Assembly (NCBI GenBank): GCA_900074885.1
Contig: FJUW01000004.1
Location: forward strand, 1,520,225-1,584,224
Direction of reading: 5' to 3'
Length of the DNA: 64,000 nt
Source: Rhynchosporium graminicola
Lineage: Eukaryota; Ascomycota; Leotiomycetes; Helotiales; Ploettnerulaceae
In this document: positions 45,474 through 56,396 of the stretch, in pieces
Layout of the letters: each line of letters begins with the position of its first letter
How positions within the stretch are numbered: position 1 is the first letter of the stretch
Notes under the pieces: generated by a model
What the model saw: the letters and a program-made list of their open reading frames with translations, nothing else
What the model was told of the DNA's origin: nothing
Database searches by the model: none
Position numbers and translations under genes: made by a program

Positions 45474-47029
45474 CTAAGAAAGAAGCTCTTCGTTAACAGA
45501 CATGCCATTCTCCTCCATCTTCTCTCCACGTTCGTCGTACACCACGTGGGAGAAACTGTCGAAATCGCTATTGTCTACCAACCAATCTAAATCCTCCTCG
45601 TCTGGTCCCAATTTGGCCATCAAACCATTGCCAGCTTTAGGGTAGGGTGGACTAGCTGGGGTACTCTCTCTGCTTTCGGAATTGTCGTTCGTTAGATCTG
45701 TAGGTTGGATAGCTAGTTGAGTAGTTGCAGAAGAAGCGTGATTAAAGGCTGGGCTGGCCATTGCCGGAGGAGTGGGAGTTGACATTGCTCCATGTTGAGT
45801 GGGATGGATCTTGCGGATAAAATTTATGGGGGCACTAGGGTTGGCTTCGGCACGTTTGAAGAGTCCTGCTGCGGAGGTAGCCGAAGGCGGGAATGGAATT
45901 TGAGCGTACGTATTCGTGCGCATTGGCTGAGCAGTACTTGGTCGAGGAGCGGGAGTAGGAGCAGGCATGTATGCTTGTGCTTGGCTAAGTTGACCGGAAG
46001 GGGTAGGAGGGAAGATTGGGAGATTAGGATGGAGGACTGTCGCCTGCAAGAGGAGACTGACCAGCTGGGGGTGAGGAAGAGAGTTCAGGTAGGCTGTTTT
46101 CTATCAAACGTCAGACTCGTCCAAAGATGATGCAAGGAGGCTTGGGAGTAGTATACCTCTTCGGAACTTCGCCCTTGCCAGCTGACACCAGCCGTTGTCT
46201 CATAGCCAGACTTGATGCCCTTCTTCCGGCTGCAATCGGCACAGAACCATGGTGAAGTCTCATCCTTAACTGCCTCCTCTGATACAGCAGGCTCGTGACA
46301 TTGTTGATGCCAGCCCAAGTTGCAGCCATCACAGAATACAATCATATTGTTCTGGGGACTATGACCTCGCTGACACTTCTTGCACAATGCCTGCTCTTGT
46401 GCACGCCTTGAAGGAGCTCTTCTCTTGTTTGGAGTGTCATACGTGGCCGGGGTGAATTGTGTGGGTTTGTTGACCTGTCGCCCAGATTGGGTGATTTTTG
46501 GTAAGTCTGGGGTACTATCCTCCTCTTCTTCCGAGTCCGAGTCTCCTCCGAGCTTTGACATATTGTCATCCGACTCCTCACTACTCTCCTCCGTATCGTC
46601 CAACCGCTTCCTCTTTCCTGCGCGACCTTTTGGTGTTCGCTTCTTTCCCTCACCTGCAGATTCACCTGGGGTTCCTGTAGGAGTTGCAGAGGGTCGTCCA
46701 GCCTTCTTTCTTGGAATTGGTATGCGCTCTTTAGCAGTGCCAGTCTGGAATGGCTTTCGACGACCGGTGACCGGGGGAATGAAAGGCAGTTCCATGTTCA
46801 TCGAGGTTTTCATGCCCTGGAGGACATTGCGCTTCATGTCTTCATAGCCCGGTGGGAGACCCGTAATGCCAATGGATGAAAGCGTAGAGGCTTGCCCAGT
46901 ATGAATGCGCTTGAGGATCATTTCAGTTGCAGCAGAGAATTGAGGAACGTATTTGGGGGGAGAGTCGGATGGAGGGTCACCACCGCTGCCAGACGCAACT
47001 GGAGCGTTGGAGGGGTCGTTCGATTCCAT
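45474..47029 (-). CDS. PHD-finger protein
   Basis: Exons are 47029-46157 and 46100-45474, separated by a 56-bp intron, giving 499 residues. The start at 47029 (MESNDPSN) is the first ATG in frame. The PHD finger is at about residues 214-268 in the order C-KK-C, C-DG-C, H-QQ-C, C-AD-C (LCKKCQRGHSPQNN, VFCDGCNLGWHQQCHEP, WFCADC). The tryptophan before the last Cys pair and the GW before the His are typical of a histone H3 tail reader. An AT-hook-like RKKAGRPSATPTG, a basic bipartite stretch (KKRTPKGRAGKRKR) and an acidic SDSEEEEDS tract precede it, so nuclear location is likely. The C-terminal half is Pro/Ala/Ser-rich and ends in an acidic EEDLDWLVDNSDFDS. It is probably a chromatin-associated regulator; the complex is not identified. 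Confidence 0.85.
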
Positions 47030-47806
47030 GACTATCGTTGATTTCGAGTCTACGGTGTATGCGCCGGGAGACTTAAGCGATTCGTACACGTCGGAACGCG
47101 ATTAACGCGCTGTTGGCATAGAGGTATTGACTGTACTGGTCTGATACGATCTGGACCGAGGTCAATTGGAGTTACTGATGCAGAGAGAATATCTTGAGTA
47201 GCTATCAAGGGGTCGCGATCGGCGTGATACGGACCATCAATGGCAAGTCATTGACCGCAGGGCTTTCACCATTTAGATCGGAAGCGTATCGCGATTCGGG
47301 TCTCGATGACCTGATATAAACCTGACATATGTTTGCAAATTGAGGTACAGCTGCGATCACCGACGAATTTTCGATGAGCTAGTACACGTGATAATATTAT
47401 CACGTGTCTCGCCCAGCCTGACCTCGACTCTCCCTCTGTAAGTCACGTATTACTTTGAAAAATGAATGAGAGTAATGCGAAATGACATGGAAAAGTTGAC
47501 TAAGCCACCTAGCTTGACTACTTTGTATACTCTACAGTCTCTCATCGATCAATTTCTCCTCGACCATACACATCCAATTTCTAGAGGACCAGCCTTTCTA
47601 TCTGTACCAGCGAAAATCCAAATGTTTCCGTTTCCGCACTCGCAAATTATGCTAATCATGCAATGTATCGCTTTCTCAACAATATGGATTATCTAGTTGA
47701 AATTGGGCGCCATTTCCGTCGCAAAAGTGACCGAGACTTCTAACCACTTCTTCAACTCAAGAATGGATGGAATTAGTCCTCGCGGAAATGATGGAAATTC
47801 TTCCCT
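47030..47806. promoter_or_regulatory. Promoter region of the PHD-finger gene with a palindromic double E-box
   Basis: The region is 777 bp. It contains the 24-bp palindrome at 47384-47407. The half nearest 47807 should be the 3' UTR of the kinase gene. No other gene is seen. Confidence 0.55.
47384..47407. promoter_or_regulatory. 24-bp perfect palindrome with two E-boxes
   Basis: The two 12-bp halves ACACGTGATAAT and ATTATCACGTGT are exact reverse complements. Each half holds a CACGTG E-box within a TCACGTG/CACGTGA context, the core site of bHLH factors such as Cbf1. The E-box starts are 15 bp apart. It lies about 355 bp upstream of the PHD-finger start codon. Confidence 0.85.
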
Positions 47807-49560
47807 CTAGATCTGACCCTCGAAGTTATCAGAGAACCATCTGTGCTTAGCAAGTTCGGCAGCAGATATTCGCTTTTCAGGCAAGAACTGTAATGCCTTC
47901 CTCAACGCATTTTCAAGTGTCAAAGCTTCCACAACACTGATAATAGTCCCAGAGGGTTCAAGGAATTCAGCAATGGTCAGAGGAACATCAATTTCCCCTG
48001 CTTGTGGCAATTCTGTATCTGCTGCTACGGCGTCGATTCCTGGTGTCGAATTGATCGCAGTCCCAACAATCGCACCGGCGCCCGTTGAAATGCCCTCAGA
48101 AGAGATGCTCTTCTCGCCACTTTTTGCAGCTGATGAACCCGACCCTGAACCTGTGCCAGAACCACTTTGGACTTTTAGTGATTCTCCAGTTCCAGAATCT
48201 GTTTTCTCGCGAGTCGATCCAGACTTCTCGTTCGAAGAGCCAGTATGAGGGTTCTCTATCTGGGCCATGACATAATTGGCTTCACTTGTAGTAAGCTCTT
48301 CGACTAGAGCGACTAGACGGCCTGTTGTGGTGACGTGCTTCTCAGATGACGACAATTTTCGTTTGTGACTTTCATTTACAGCCTTATTGTCTGTTCCGAA
48401 GCCCAAGTCTTTATGCGTAGGTTGTGCGGTGTCCGAATCTCCATCATGTAGGCCAATTTTCATAATATCGTGGTAAAGGGTCCCGGGTACGATGCCCGCT
48501 AACCGTCCTCCAGCTTTGATTTCGAGCTCATACCAAGTACGGCCATCTTCCCACAAGTCCCACCATACGTCAGGTAGTTTGCCGAGTATCTTGACGGCTG
48601 CTATCAGCATCTGATCTCGGGTTGGAGCTCCTCGGTAGCAGAATAAACAGGAGCCGGTGCGGATCTCAAATATGGTACAGCCTAAAGCCCAGATATCAGA
48701 GCTTATGCTTCTCGGGCTCTTGAAGTTGAATTCTGGCGCACAGTAATTCTTGGGCGTTCCAATATCAGTCGAGGATTGTTCTCCCATAAAAGCTATTCCG
48801 AAATCGATGATCATGATCTGATCTGATAGCCATCGAGGATCTACCAGCTTCATACTAATGGCGTTGACCGTGTATCTGGGACCAGAATACTCTCCTGTCT
48901 GCCCAGGCGTTCTCTGCAGAATTTGGGTCTGAGGTGCGCCTAGACGCTCGTGAATTTCTTCAACACTCCACTGATCGATATTTGCGAGTTGTAGCAGAAT
49001 ATTCGCGGCTGTGAAATCTAGCTGAGCGTTAGTTCAGAATCATTCACCGGAATAGGAAAGGCAAGCTAACCTCCGTGAACGATACCAGTCGAGTGTATAT
49101 ACGCCAACCCTTCTGTAGACTGCAATGCTACTTTTCTGGCTACATCTCCCCTCAGTCTCCTCGATCCACTTGTGAAGCCTGGACAGTCATTGAACTGCTT
49201 GATACTCGGTCCTCCCACTTCGCTGACCACACAGAGGTGGCTACCATTGGGGCCCTCGATCCAGAAGTGATCCAACATACTCATTACATAAGGCTTTCCC
49301 TCATGGTCTTCACTCCTTTTAAGTCGTCTCAAGATCTCAACTTCTGGACAATCACGTGATAAACGAGCTGCGAGAATCTTGAGAGCTACATAGCGTTCAC
49401 GAGTCGTATCCCTGGCAAGCCACACAGTAGCGAAGCCTCCATACCCAAGCTTATGTATCACGGTATATCGACCCTTTTTGAAGGTGTCGTCTAGATGTAC
49501 CGGATGAAAACCTCCGGGTCGGTAATTCAGCGTCTCCACACGGGGTGGTCGGTTCGCCAT
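47807..49560 (-). CDS. SRPK-like protein kinase
   Basis: Exons are 49560-49071 and 49017-47807, separated by a 53-bp intron, giving 566 residues. Kinase landmarks: Gly loop LGYGGFATVW (about 38), Lys61 in VALK, HGD at 162-164 (in place of HRD) followed by FTAAN with Asn169, IIDFG with Asp235, and APE at 257-259. The opening PGGFHPVHLDDTFKKGRYTVIHKLGYG and the HGDFTAANILLQL loop are the style of the fungal SRPK-like family, which phosphorylates or resembles kinases for Ser/Arg-rich proteins. A Ser/Gly-rich insert (GSGTGSGSGSS) precedes the last helices, and the chain ends in the usual RISAAELAKHRWF. The catalytic Asp, Lys and DFG are present, so activity is plausible. The substrate is unknown. 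Confidence 0.88.
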
Positions 49561-49954
49561 AGCGGTGATACTGCGAGATTGTATGACCTGAGAACTGATA
49601 AATGGTGCATGTTTGAAGGCTGCTCGAGTTATGCGGACGTTTGTCGCCCCTTCATATCAAAGTGGGCTGATACTTCTGGTGGTGACTAAGCTGCGTCCCG
49701 TATCTGTAGAGTCGAGAAATGGCTGCCGCCTTTGGAGAGGAAGCTTGCAATTGGAATCCGGAATGATAAGTGGGATTTTAAATTTCGGCAATTGTGAAAT
49801 TGTGAAGATTGGACTGTATTGGAGGATATACTCATCCTTGATATACTTGTTTGCCGCCGTCTTGGCAGCTGGCGTGAGTCAACATTACATGCATGTCGAG
49901 TGGTCAAGGCAACCTGAGTTTAACTGGTTCTGATTGTATAATGGCCTAGGAGTG
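49561..49954. other. Short gap between the kinase start and the CoA-transferase stop
   Basis: These 394 bp separate two same-strand genes. They hold the promoter of the kinase gene and the 3' UTR of the transferase. Nothing else is seen. Confidence 0.5.
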
Positions 49955-51509
49955 TTACCTCACAGCACCTTCGGCCTTCAAGGCTTCTATTTGGCTCTCA
50001 GTCGTCCCGATGCTCCGCAATACCTCATCGGTGTGCTGTCCAAGCATTGGAGGCACACTTCTGATACTAGGCTTGCTCTCACTGTATTTGACAGGTGTAT
50101 TGACCATCTTGATCGGCCCGCAAGCCTCATGGTCCATTTCTTGAACCATTCCTCTAGCCAGAGTATGTTCGTGTTTTAACGTTCTCTGGACGTCGTTCAC
50201 TGCCGAATACGGCATGCCAGAACCCTCGAAGATGTCTAACCACTCTCGAGTGGTTTTCGTCTTGGTTATAGTTTCAATGGAACTGTCTAGTTCTATTCTG
50301 TTCTTGACGCGTTGTGCATTAACAGCAAATTTGGTATCGGTCTTCCATTCAGGTTGGCCAAGGCTATCGGACAGAACGCCAAAGAGGCGGTCGTTGCCGC
50401 CTCCGAACAAAATGTCTCCATCTTTTGTCTTGTAAGACTGATAAGGAACGATGGAGGCTATCGAATGTTAGAAATGAAAGTAGTGAGTTGTGATAAGACT
50501 CACGGTGAGCCGTGCCCCATCGGCCAGCATCCTTCTGCCCACTGATTAAGCAACTGCTCGCAATGTTCGCTAGAGTCGCCACTTGACAATCACTAAGTGC
50601 AACATCGATATGCTGTCCTCTACCTGTTCTAGCCCGGGAAATGATCGCCGCCATGATACTATTGCTCGTGTAAAGACCTGTTGTCAAATCCGTAACAGCA
50701 ACTCCAACCTTTACAGGTGGGCCATCTCGACTTCCAGTGATATGCATCAATCCAAACTCAGCTTCGACCATGACATCGTACCCGGCCCGATTCGAGTATG
50801 GTCCAGTTTGCCCATAGCCAGTGATAGAAGCATATATCAACCGTGGATTGATTTTCGAAAGAGTCTCGTAATCCATTCCATATTTCTTCAAACTACGGGG
50901 CAAGTAGTTCTCTACCAGAATATCGCTCTCAGCAGCGAGCTTGTGGAGGATCTCAACACCAGATTTGTGCTGGAAAGATAAGCCCAGCGACTTTTTGTTC
51001 CGATTGACCTGCTGTTATGAGCTAATGTAACATCGGGGGATTGCGGGAGTTGTACGGCAAGAAAATATGCGCTTTCACCTGCACCCTCCTTGCCCGAACC
51101 TTCTAGGTATTTCGCATATGGGGGTCCCCAGGCTCGAGTATCATCGCCTCGTGTAGGGTGCTCAACCTTTATAACTTCGGCACTGTGAGTCGTGAGTCTG
51201 TGGGACGTGGCTTGGAGGTGGGGTAACTAAGTACCCAAGATCTCCAAGTATCTGAGTACAATATGGCTACAGGCATTTCAATTAGCAAGCAAACACAGAG
51301 ATCAACACACATATTTAGGACCATACTCCTGCAAGGACTCTGGTCATGTCCAACACCTTGTACCCCTTTAGCGGGAGTGTCATGTCATTATCTACAACAT
51401 CAGCAAAGCTCCTGCACCGGACGTTGCAGAATGCTGAGCTGAAGCCATTGAGATTCCGCAGAGCACCTGGAGCTCTAGCGAGAGATCGAGAAGCCACTGA
51501 GAATAACAT
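49955..51509 (-). CDS. Mitochondrial class III CoA-transferase, SUGCT-like (CaiB/BaiF family)
   Basis: The five exons are 51509-51327, 51266-51235, 51182-51056, 51008-50504 and 50457-49955, giving 449 residues (human SUGCT about 445). The Arg/Ser-rich, acid-free N-terminus (MLFSVASRSLARAPGALRN) is a mitochondrial presequence. The core then reads LKGYKVLDMTRVLAG, GDLGAEVIKVEHPTRGDD, ESAYFLAVNRNKKSLGL, and LIYASITGYGQTGPYSNRAGYD. Asp192 in that AGYD is at the position of the nucleophile that forms an aspartyl-CoA intermediate in the family. C-terminal blocks include WGTAHPSIVPYQ and GGGNDRLFGVL. SUGCT moves CoA between succinyl-CoA and glutarate or related acids in lysine and tryptophan breakdown. 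A different short-chain acceptor is possible. The second exon is only 32 nt. Start codon context and family alignment agree. Confidence 0.9.
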
Positions 51510-52056
51510 AATTTTGAGGAAGAGGTTATGTTGTAGCTGTAGAATCTGTCGAACGTATCCGTTGAGGGTGGGATGTCGCTACACGATCGCCGAGGCGTCA
51601 TCATTTTAATTAGACTGCTTCGCTTCTTCATCGTCGTCCTGGACTTCCTCATCTCATTCACCGGCAAAAGGCGCAAGCTTTGTAGGTCTTTTGTCATTTA
51701 TTAAGGTACGGTTAGAGGTAGCTTTCACGTTCGTCTATGATTTACCAAATTGATACTGAACAATGGCTTATTGAAGTAATGTTGAAGACCCAGATGCTGT
51801 CTTCTCGAGCTCGGTACTCAGCATGCTCCCGTTCTCTTCCATTCAAAGTATTCTAAGTCTTTATTTAATTGAAATCCTATGAAGATCCAATCTAGCCACT
51901 TGAAGGCACGGGTCCAGGCAATGAAAAGTCTGGGACCGGAGTCGTTTAGTCTTCACTTGGTTCCCGCAAGCGACATCTTTCGTGACCGATCCCGATGACT
52001 GACGGCGCACCTTCATTCTTTCTTGAAAATTGTGAAACGCATCCGCAACACACAAT
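51510..52056. other. Divergent gap between the CoA-transferase and the GNAT-like gene
   Basis: These 547 bp hold both promoters. No gene is seen. Confidence 0.5.
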
Positions 52057-52915
52057 ATGGACAGTCATTACATCCTATATAACCATGTCACGAGTGAGCA
52101 GCTTTCTGAAGCCGCAGACTTCTTCAGCGCGAATTACGGAGTCTTGGGCCAGTCGGCTGTCACGAACATGGGCCCATCGATCAGAGCTGGTATTGTAAGC
52201 AGACAGTATTCTCTCCGACAGAAATGATGAATTCAAATGTCCAAATTGTAGGTTTCAATAGTCAGAGTGTGAGATTGTGACGTTGATCAAGCTAATACGG
52301 GTTCAAATACAGGAGCTCGAGTCAAGATCTCCCCAAAACTGCTGAAGCAGAAAATCCTCCCCGAAGGCTGTGAAAACATCATCATCATCAGGTCATATCG
52401 CGGCAGTAGGCTAATTGGCATTTTATTCGCAACGAAATGGATTCATCGAGGCGAAACGATGGTCTGGGTCACAGTTTTGCGTCCACTGCGAGCACAGACA
52501 TGAAGGTATCGCGAGTAGCCTATTAGCCACTTTCAAGAAGGAGTTGAAGGACGATGTTTATGACGTTGGGATTCTCTCATCTCATCCCTTTTCGATATCG
52601 GCAGTTGCTCGGGTCTTTGGCCGCAGAGTAGAGAATGTCGATTTAGACACCATGAAACTTGATGCCAGAGAGATTCTTGCGAGCTGTCCAGTAAAGTACG
52701 TCAGAGAGGCAGAACTGCATGGCGCTTTGTTTGAGGACAGCCCAGTCGATGGAAGGGTATCATGTGCGGATACGCAATTTTGGGTAGATCACCAAGAGCC
52801 TGATGCGGCACTGAAGATCATCGAGAGGAGAGGCATACTTTGGCCTTTAGGACATCTACCTGAAGGTCATGAGTATCTGTTAATAGTGAAGGTCGGGGTT
52901 ACTGCAACGTCTTAA
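52057..52915 (+). pseudogene. GNAT-like N-acetyltransferase gene with a frameshift
   Basis: The ATG at 52057 opens MDSHYILYNHVTSEQL. Exon 1 ends at 52189, and the intron to 52312 (123 bp) restores MGPSIRAGARVKISPKLL. Exon 2 then reads the conserved RLIGILFATKWIHRGETMVWVT. Straight after WVT (52469-52473) that frame ends in a stop about nine codons on. The expected continuation QFCVHCEHRHEGIASSLLATF, with its RHEGIA acetyl-CoA-binding motif (the Arg-x-x-Gly-x-Ala of GNAT motif A), lies in another frame and runs to 52915. A loss of two bases in CACA near 52470-52475 would explain it, since one more CA would join the frames. Both halves match the same fungal family in my recollection. The substrate is unknown. 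Either the gene is broken or the sequence has a local error. It is divergent from the CoA-transferase. Confidence 0.6.
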
Positions 52916-54029
52916 AGATTATCAGTATGAGAACAGGGCACTACTACAGCAACGGCTGGTTTACGATTACATAAGCAAGCCAGTCGGCATCATATCAGAC
53001 AGCAGCGGGAAATTGTCTTCGACTGTGCATCTCAAGGATCGGTCTTTTTGGAAATATCATCCGCCGCTTTGGCTGTTAGCAGTCTGAGAAATGGACAATA
53101 CCAATTGAAGAAACTCATCGAAGTGACAGGCAGACTTTCAATCGGATGACTGATGTGGTCACATCTCCTCGATACCCTCGCAAGGATGGCTTCGCATTTG
53201 GGATGCCAGGTGACCGCCGAAAAGCGCTGGATGAGGTATGAAACACTGCACGAAAGCGGTATGGAGAGCCTGTATATGCTCGTATGGCTTTGACGCGCAC
53301 CAAGTGATTCATCTGCTCAAGACCGAGGATTTAGGCATTTCTTTTGAGCCAGACAATATCGTCTTAAGCTACAGAACATAATACTAGTGCTTGCATATGT
53401 CCAGAGAGGAATTGGACTGAGATTGGGAGTGGTTCCTATTCAACGCGCTTACCCTCGAGTTGATTGTCCTGATGCTTTACCTATAACATCATGAGACGCA
53501 GGGAGCTTACTCGAGCGAAAGAGGCAATTTGGGAGCATGGAGGAAACCGTTTCAATAATAAACCAAATGCCAACGACAACGTACTCTTCTTGCACTTCAC
53601 CGGCACATGTTATGTCACTTTCCCGAAATAAGGTATCCGAAGTCATGACCAGCGAATACGTTTATGGGTTATAAGCAAACCACTATACAGATCATCAAGA
53701 AAGAGCACTTTGATATGTCAGATGATCCTTTGATGAATCCTCCATGATAGTATCGCAAGCTGCAGTACCAAGCAACGACCTCCAGCCATATTGCTTAATT
53801 TATCCCTCCATATCTGTCTCTCAAGTACAACCCATCCATAGAAAGCCAGTATCATTCCGACCCTTCAGATCCCATTGTACATCTCAGCCAGTCCGAATGC
53901 GCCATTAATCTCTCCATCCTGCCGAAAGCAAGAAAGTATTCCCATCCCATCCGAGCCCGTCGCGTCGCATTGTCACCTCAGTAGATAGACCATTCCCTCT
54001 GACAATGACACCTTTCCATCGCAGCCACT
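52916..54029. other. Gap with possible gene relics between the GNAT-like pseudogene and the small basic protein
   Basis: These 1.1 kb hold no intact gene. A plus-strand stretch at 53146-53307 reads like protein apart from one TGA. Frames around 53449-53646 lack features. Confidence 0.4.
53146..53307 (+). pseudogene. Possible gene relic with one internal stop
   Basis: From an ATG the frame reads MTDVVTSPRYPRKDGFAFGM, then RKALDEV, a TGA at codon 32, and NTARKRYGEPVYARMALTRTK to a stop. The composition (balanced charge and few rare residues) suggests former coding sequence. The family is not recognised, and a short intron starting at GTATGA cannot be excluded. Confidence 0.2.
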
Positions 54030-54330
54030 TCACTTCTTTGGTGTAACCTTCGCAGCGACTGGCTTCTTTCCGGTGCGCGCCTCACGAGCAACACGGGCGC
54101 GAGCCTGGGCAGCTTCTTTCTTGGCCTTCTATTTGTGATATTAGCACCGTTCCGTCGCAAAGTCGCAAGAACCAAATAATATTAATGAATTCAAAGTTCA
54201 AGTAGCGCGAGAATAGCAAGCAATATCGCGAATATCAAAAAGGTGAAAGCCATAAAGTACGAACCTTCGATTTCGCCTTCTCGACGCGTCCCTTCTGCAT
54301 AGCAGCAACAGTCTTATCAGTACCAGCCAT
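54030..54330 (-). CDS. Small Lys/Ala-rich basic protein, hypothetical
   Basis: Exons are 54330-54265 and 54128-54030, separated by a 136-bp intron (donor GTTCGT, acceptor TAG), giving 54 residues. The chain starts MAGTDKTVAAMQKGRVEKAK and continues with KKAKKEAAQARARVAREART, then ends KVTPKK. It is predicted to be almost entirely helical and very basic, with no Cys, Trp or Tyr. The intron sits between two Lys codons and the spliced frame is uninterrupted, which supports a real gene. It could bind RNA, DNA or a ribosome, but I do not recognise the family and assign no function. Lys/Ala repetition means that chance resemblance to other basic proteins is likely. Confidence 0.55.
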
Positions 54331-56396
54331 TGCGGCTGATTTGCTTGAAATGAGCCTGGTAAGATTTAATTCGTTTGGTAGAGATGAATGAGGATCGAAT
54401 TTTGTGAAACTTTGAAGAGTATTGATGAAGTTGGGTTGTTTTGGTAATTTGTTGTTTGTAGGAAGAAGAAAAAGGTGCGACGCGATACATGAAGCTCGAT
54501 TTAGAAGGACCCTGGATTTAGGCGAGCCTAGCGTAATCTGGAATCAGCCGAGGAAGATGTAAACAACTACCCTTGTCCTTCCGCTTTGGGTAGAAGAGGC
54601 AGATTAGCAATGAACTAGGCTGCTAATATGGCACGCTCTCTGACGCAGTTTAGGATTGGCTATTTGGTTCTTCCCGAAAAGGACTTCTTGCTATCATCAG
54701 GTACTTTCCGACTTAGCTGCCAATTTGCCAAGCTGCGGCAAATTTATTATGAAGTGGCAAGTATATGTCACCTTAATCCTCTTCCGGCATCAGGCTGAGG
54801 TCGCCAGAAGCTTTGGTTGCCTAAAGCTTCAATTCGAATAGCCGTTCACCGAAGATGCCTAGTCTCAGGTACACGCCGTGACTGCCTGTGGATCAGCGCT
54901 TTCAATGGGTGGTTCAGGTCTAATTTTGACTCCTTGCTGAATCACCCATTGGAGGTAATCTCAAACCTAAAACGAGTGAAGTAAGTTCTTTTTTTGCCCT
55001 AGGCAAAACTATAGACCTGCTTATCCTGCGTATAGAAGTCATATGTATCGATTATTTCCTCCGGACTGATTAGTATGGATAGAATAAGCAACCGAGCTTT
55101 AGAAATATAGATAAGCATATGAAGTAGCCGATTGCTTGAAGGTAATTTGGATATGACAAATGGTTCTGTAGCTTCTTTAAGACCTGAAAGTAAGATTTGA
55201 TCACGCTTTTCCAAATAAACCCTCCTGTCAGTTAGACTCAGCAGTTAATTCAGTGTTATAAAATCATATACGAGAAATACTTGTACTAGTAAAGCTTACG
55301 ATATTTGAAGAGCTCTAGCTATTACTAATAGTTATTTCTGCCGTTCGTCGAACCTTGGCCTATTTATGAAAACCCTGGCATAGATTTGAGAGTTAAGATT
55401 TCGCTATTTTAGTTGATACACCGCATTACACAATAAAGTTCATTTCTATATCTGATACAGTATCAGATCAAGACCTAGCAACAATCTTGAAGTCCTAGCT
55501 ATCGTAGGGTCGGCTCGCTCATGTAAAATCCACCAAGAAAAAACGTCTTCAAAAGGATAACATTGAAAAAAGGGATAGGTGTTACAGATGAAGCCCAAGT
55601 ATAACCAAAGGAAGCTAGAACCCGACACATAAGATATCCACTTACGCAACTCAAAAGGCAACCCAGACTCGAATAAGACGGCAATGCAAAGCTACCAACT
55701 CCCCGCGATGAGGCGGAAGGACTCAACCGAGAAGCAAGCAAGCAAGTAGTCTGATAGTCTATGAGCTTTGTTCGGATCTGAGAACTATTCCAAAGCGGAG
55801 TCTTTAAAGGTGATTACAGATATAAGAACAATAGATCAGTTGGGTTTCCAATTGCTTTATTTAAGGCTCATCCAGGATGAGCGGCAGTCTTTCCCACTCG
55901 CTCTTATGTGGCTTGATCATCGACCTGCTAGGGAATGGATCGTCTGTAAGTTAACTTTGCCGAAAGACCTGATCACAAGCAGTTTCGATAATTCATCCCA
56001 TGTGGAAGAGAGACACTCTATGGTATTCGCAGTCAACAATTGACTTCGATTTACAATGCTTTCTTGAGCCGTTGTTCAGGGCCATGATATGCTAGGATAC
56101 GGCATTTCAGTCAACACACCGAATTCCCGAACGAGAATATTACTGAAGCTTCTGTTCATGGTACAGTTTCCTATAGTACATGGCTGCCTAATATTTCATC
56201 TGCCTGTCTAGAAAACGCCTGCTGGCAGCCAAATCAGCAGACCATGGCCTGACCAGTCTATTGATATGCAAAGATCGATTTATCGATATTGCCACGCAGA
56301 TCCGGGTATCGTAGCACGCCCAACGCCATTTTCCAGTATCCCATTCGCCCACACGTACACCATCCCGTGCGATCCATTCGGAATCCACGCCTCAAT
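54331..56396. other. Intergenic region with an AT-rich, decayed stretch
   Basis: These 2.1 kb contain no intact gene. From about 54980 to 55460 the sequence is strikingly AT- and TA-rich compared with its flanks. Short minus-strand frames (about 54999-55214 and 55499-55741) and a plus-strand frame (to 56043) may be remnants; none starts with a supported ATG and family match. Confidence 0.45.
54980..55460. mobile_element. Candidate RIP-degraded repeat or transposon relic
   Basis: The region is TA-rich with motifs like CTAGCTATTACTAATAG and ACTAGTAAAGC, which are common in ascomycete repeats damaged by repeat-induced point mutation. No terminal repeats or transposase motif were found, so the call rests on composition alone. 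Confidence 0.25.

Noticed and set aside
47030..47089. N-terminal extension of the PHD-finger protein
   Set aside because: The frame upstream of 47029 begins with GTG and no ATG; the Met at 47029 is used.
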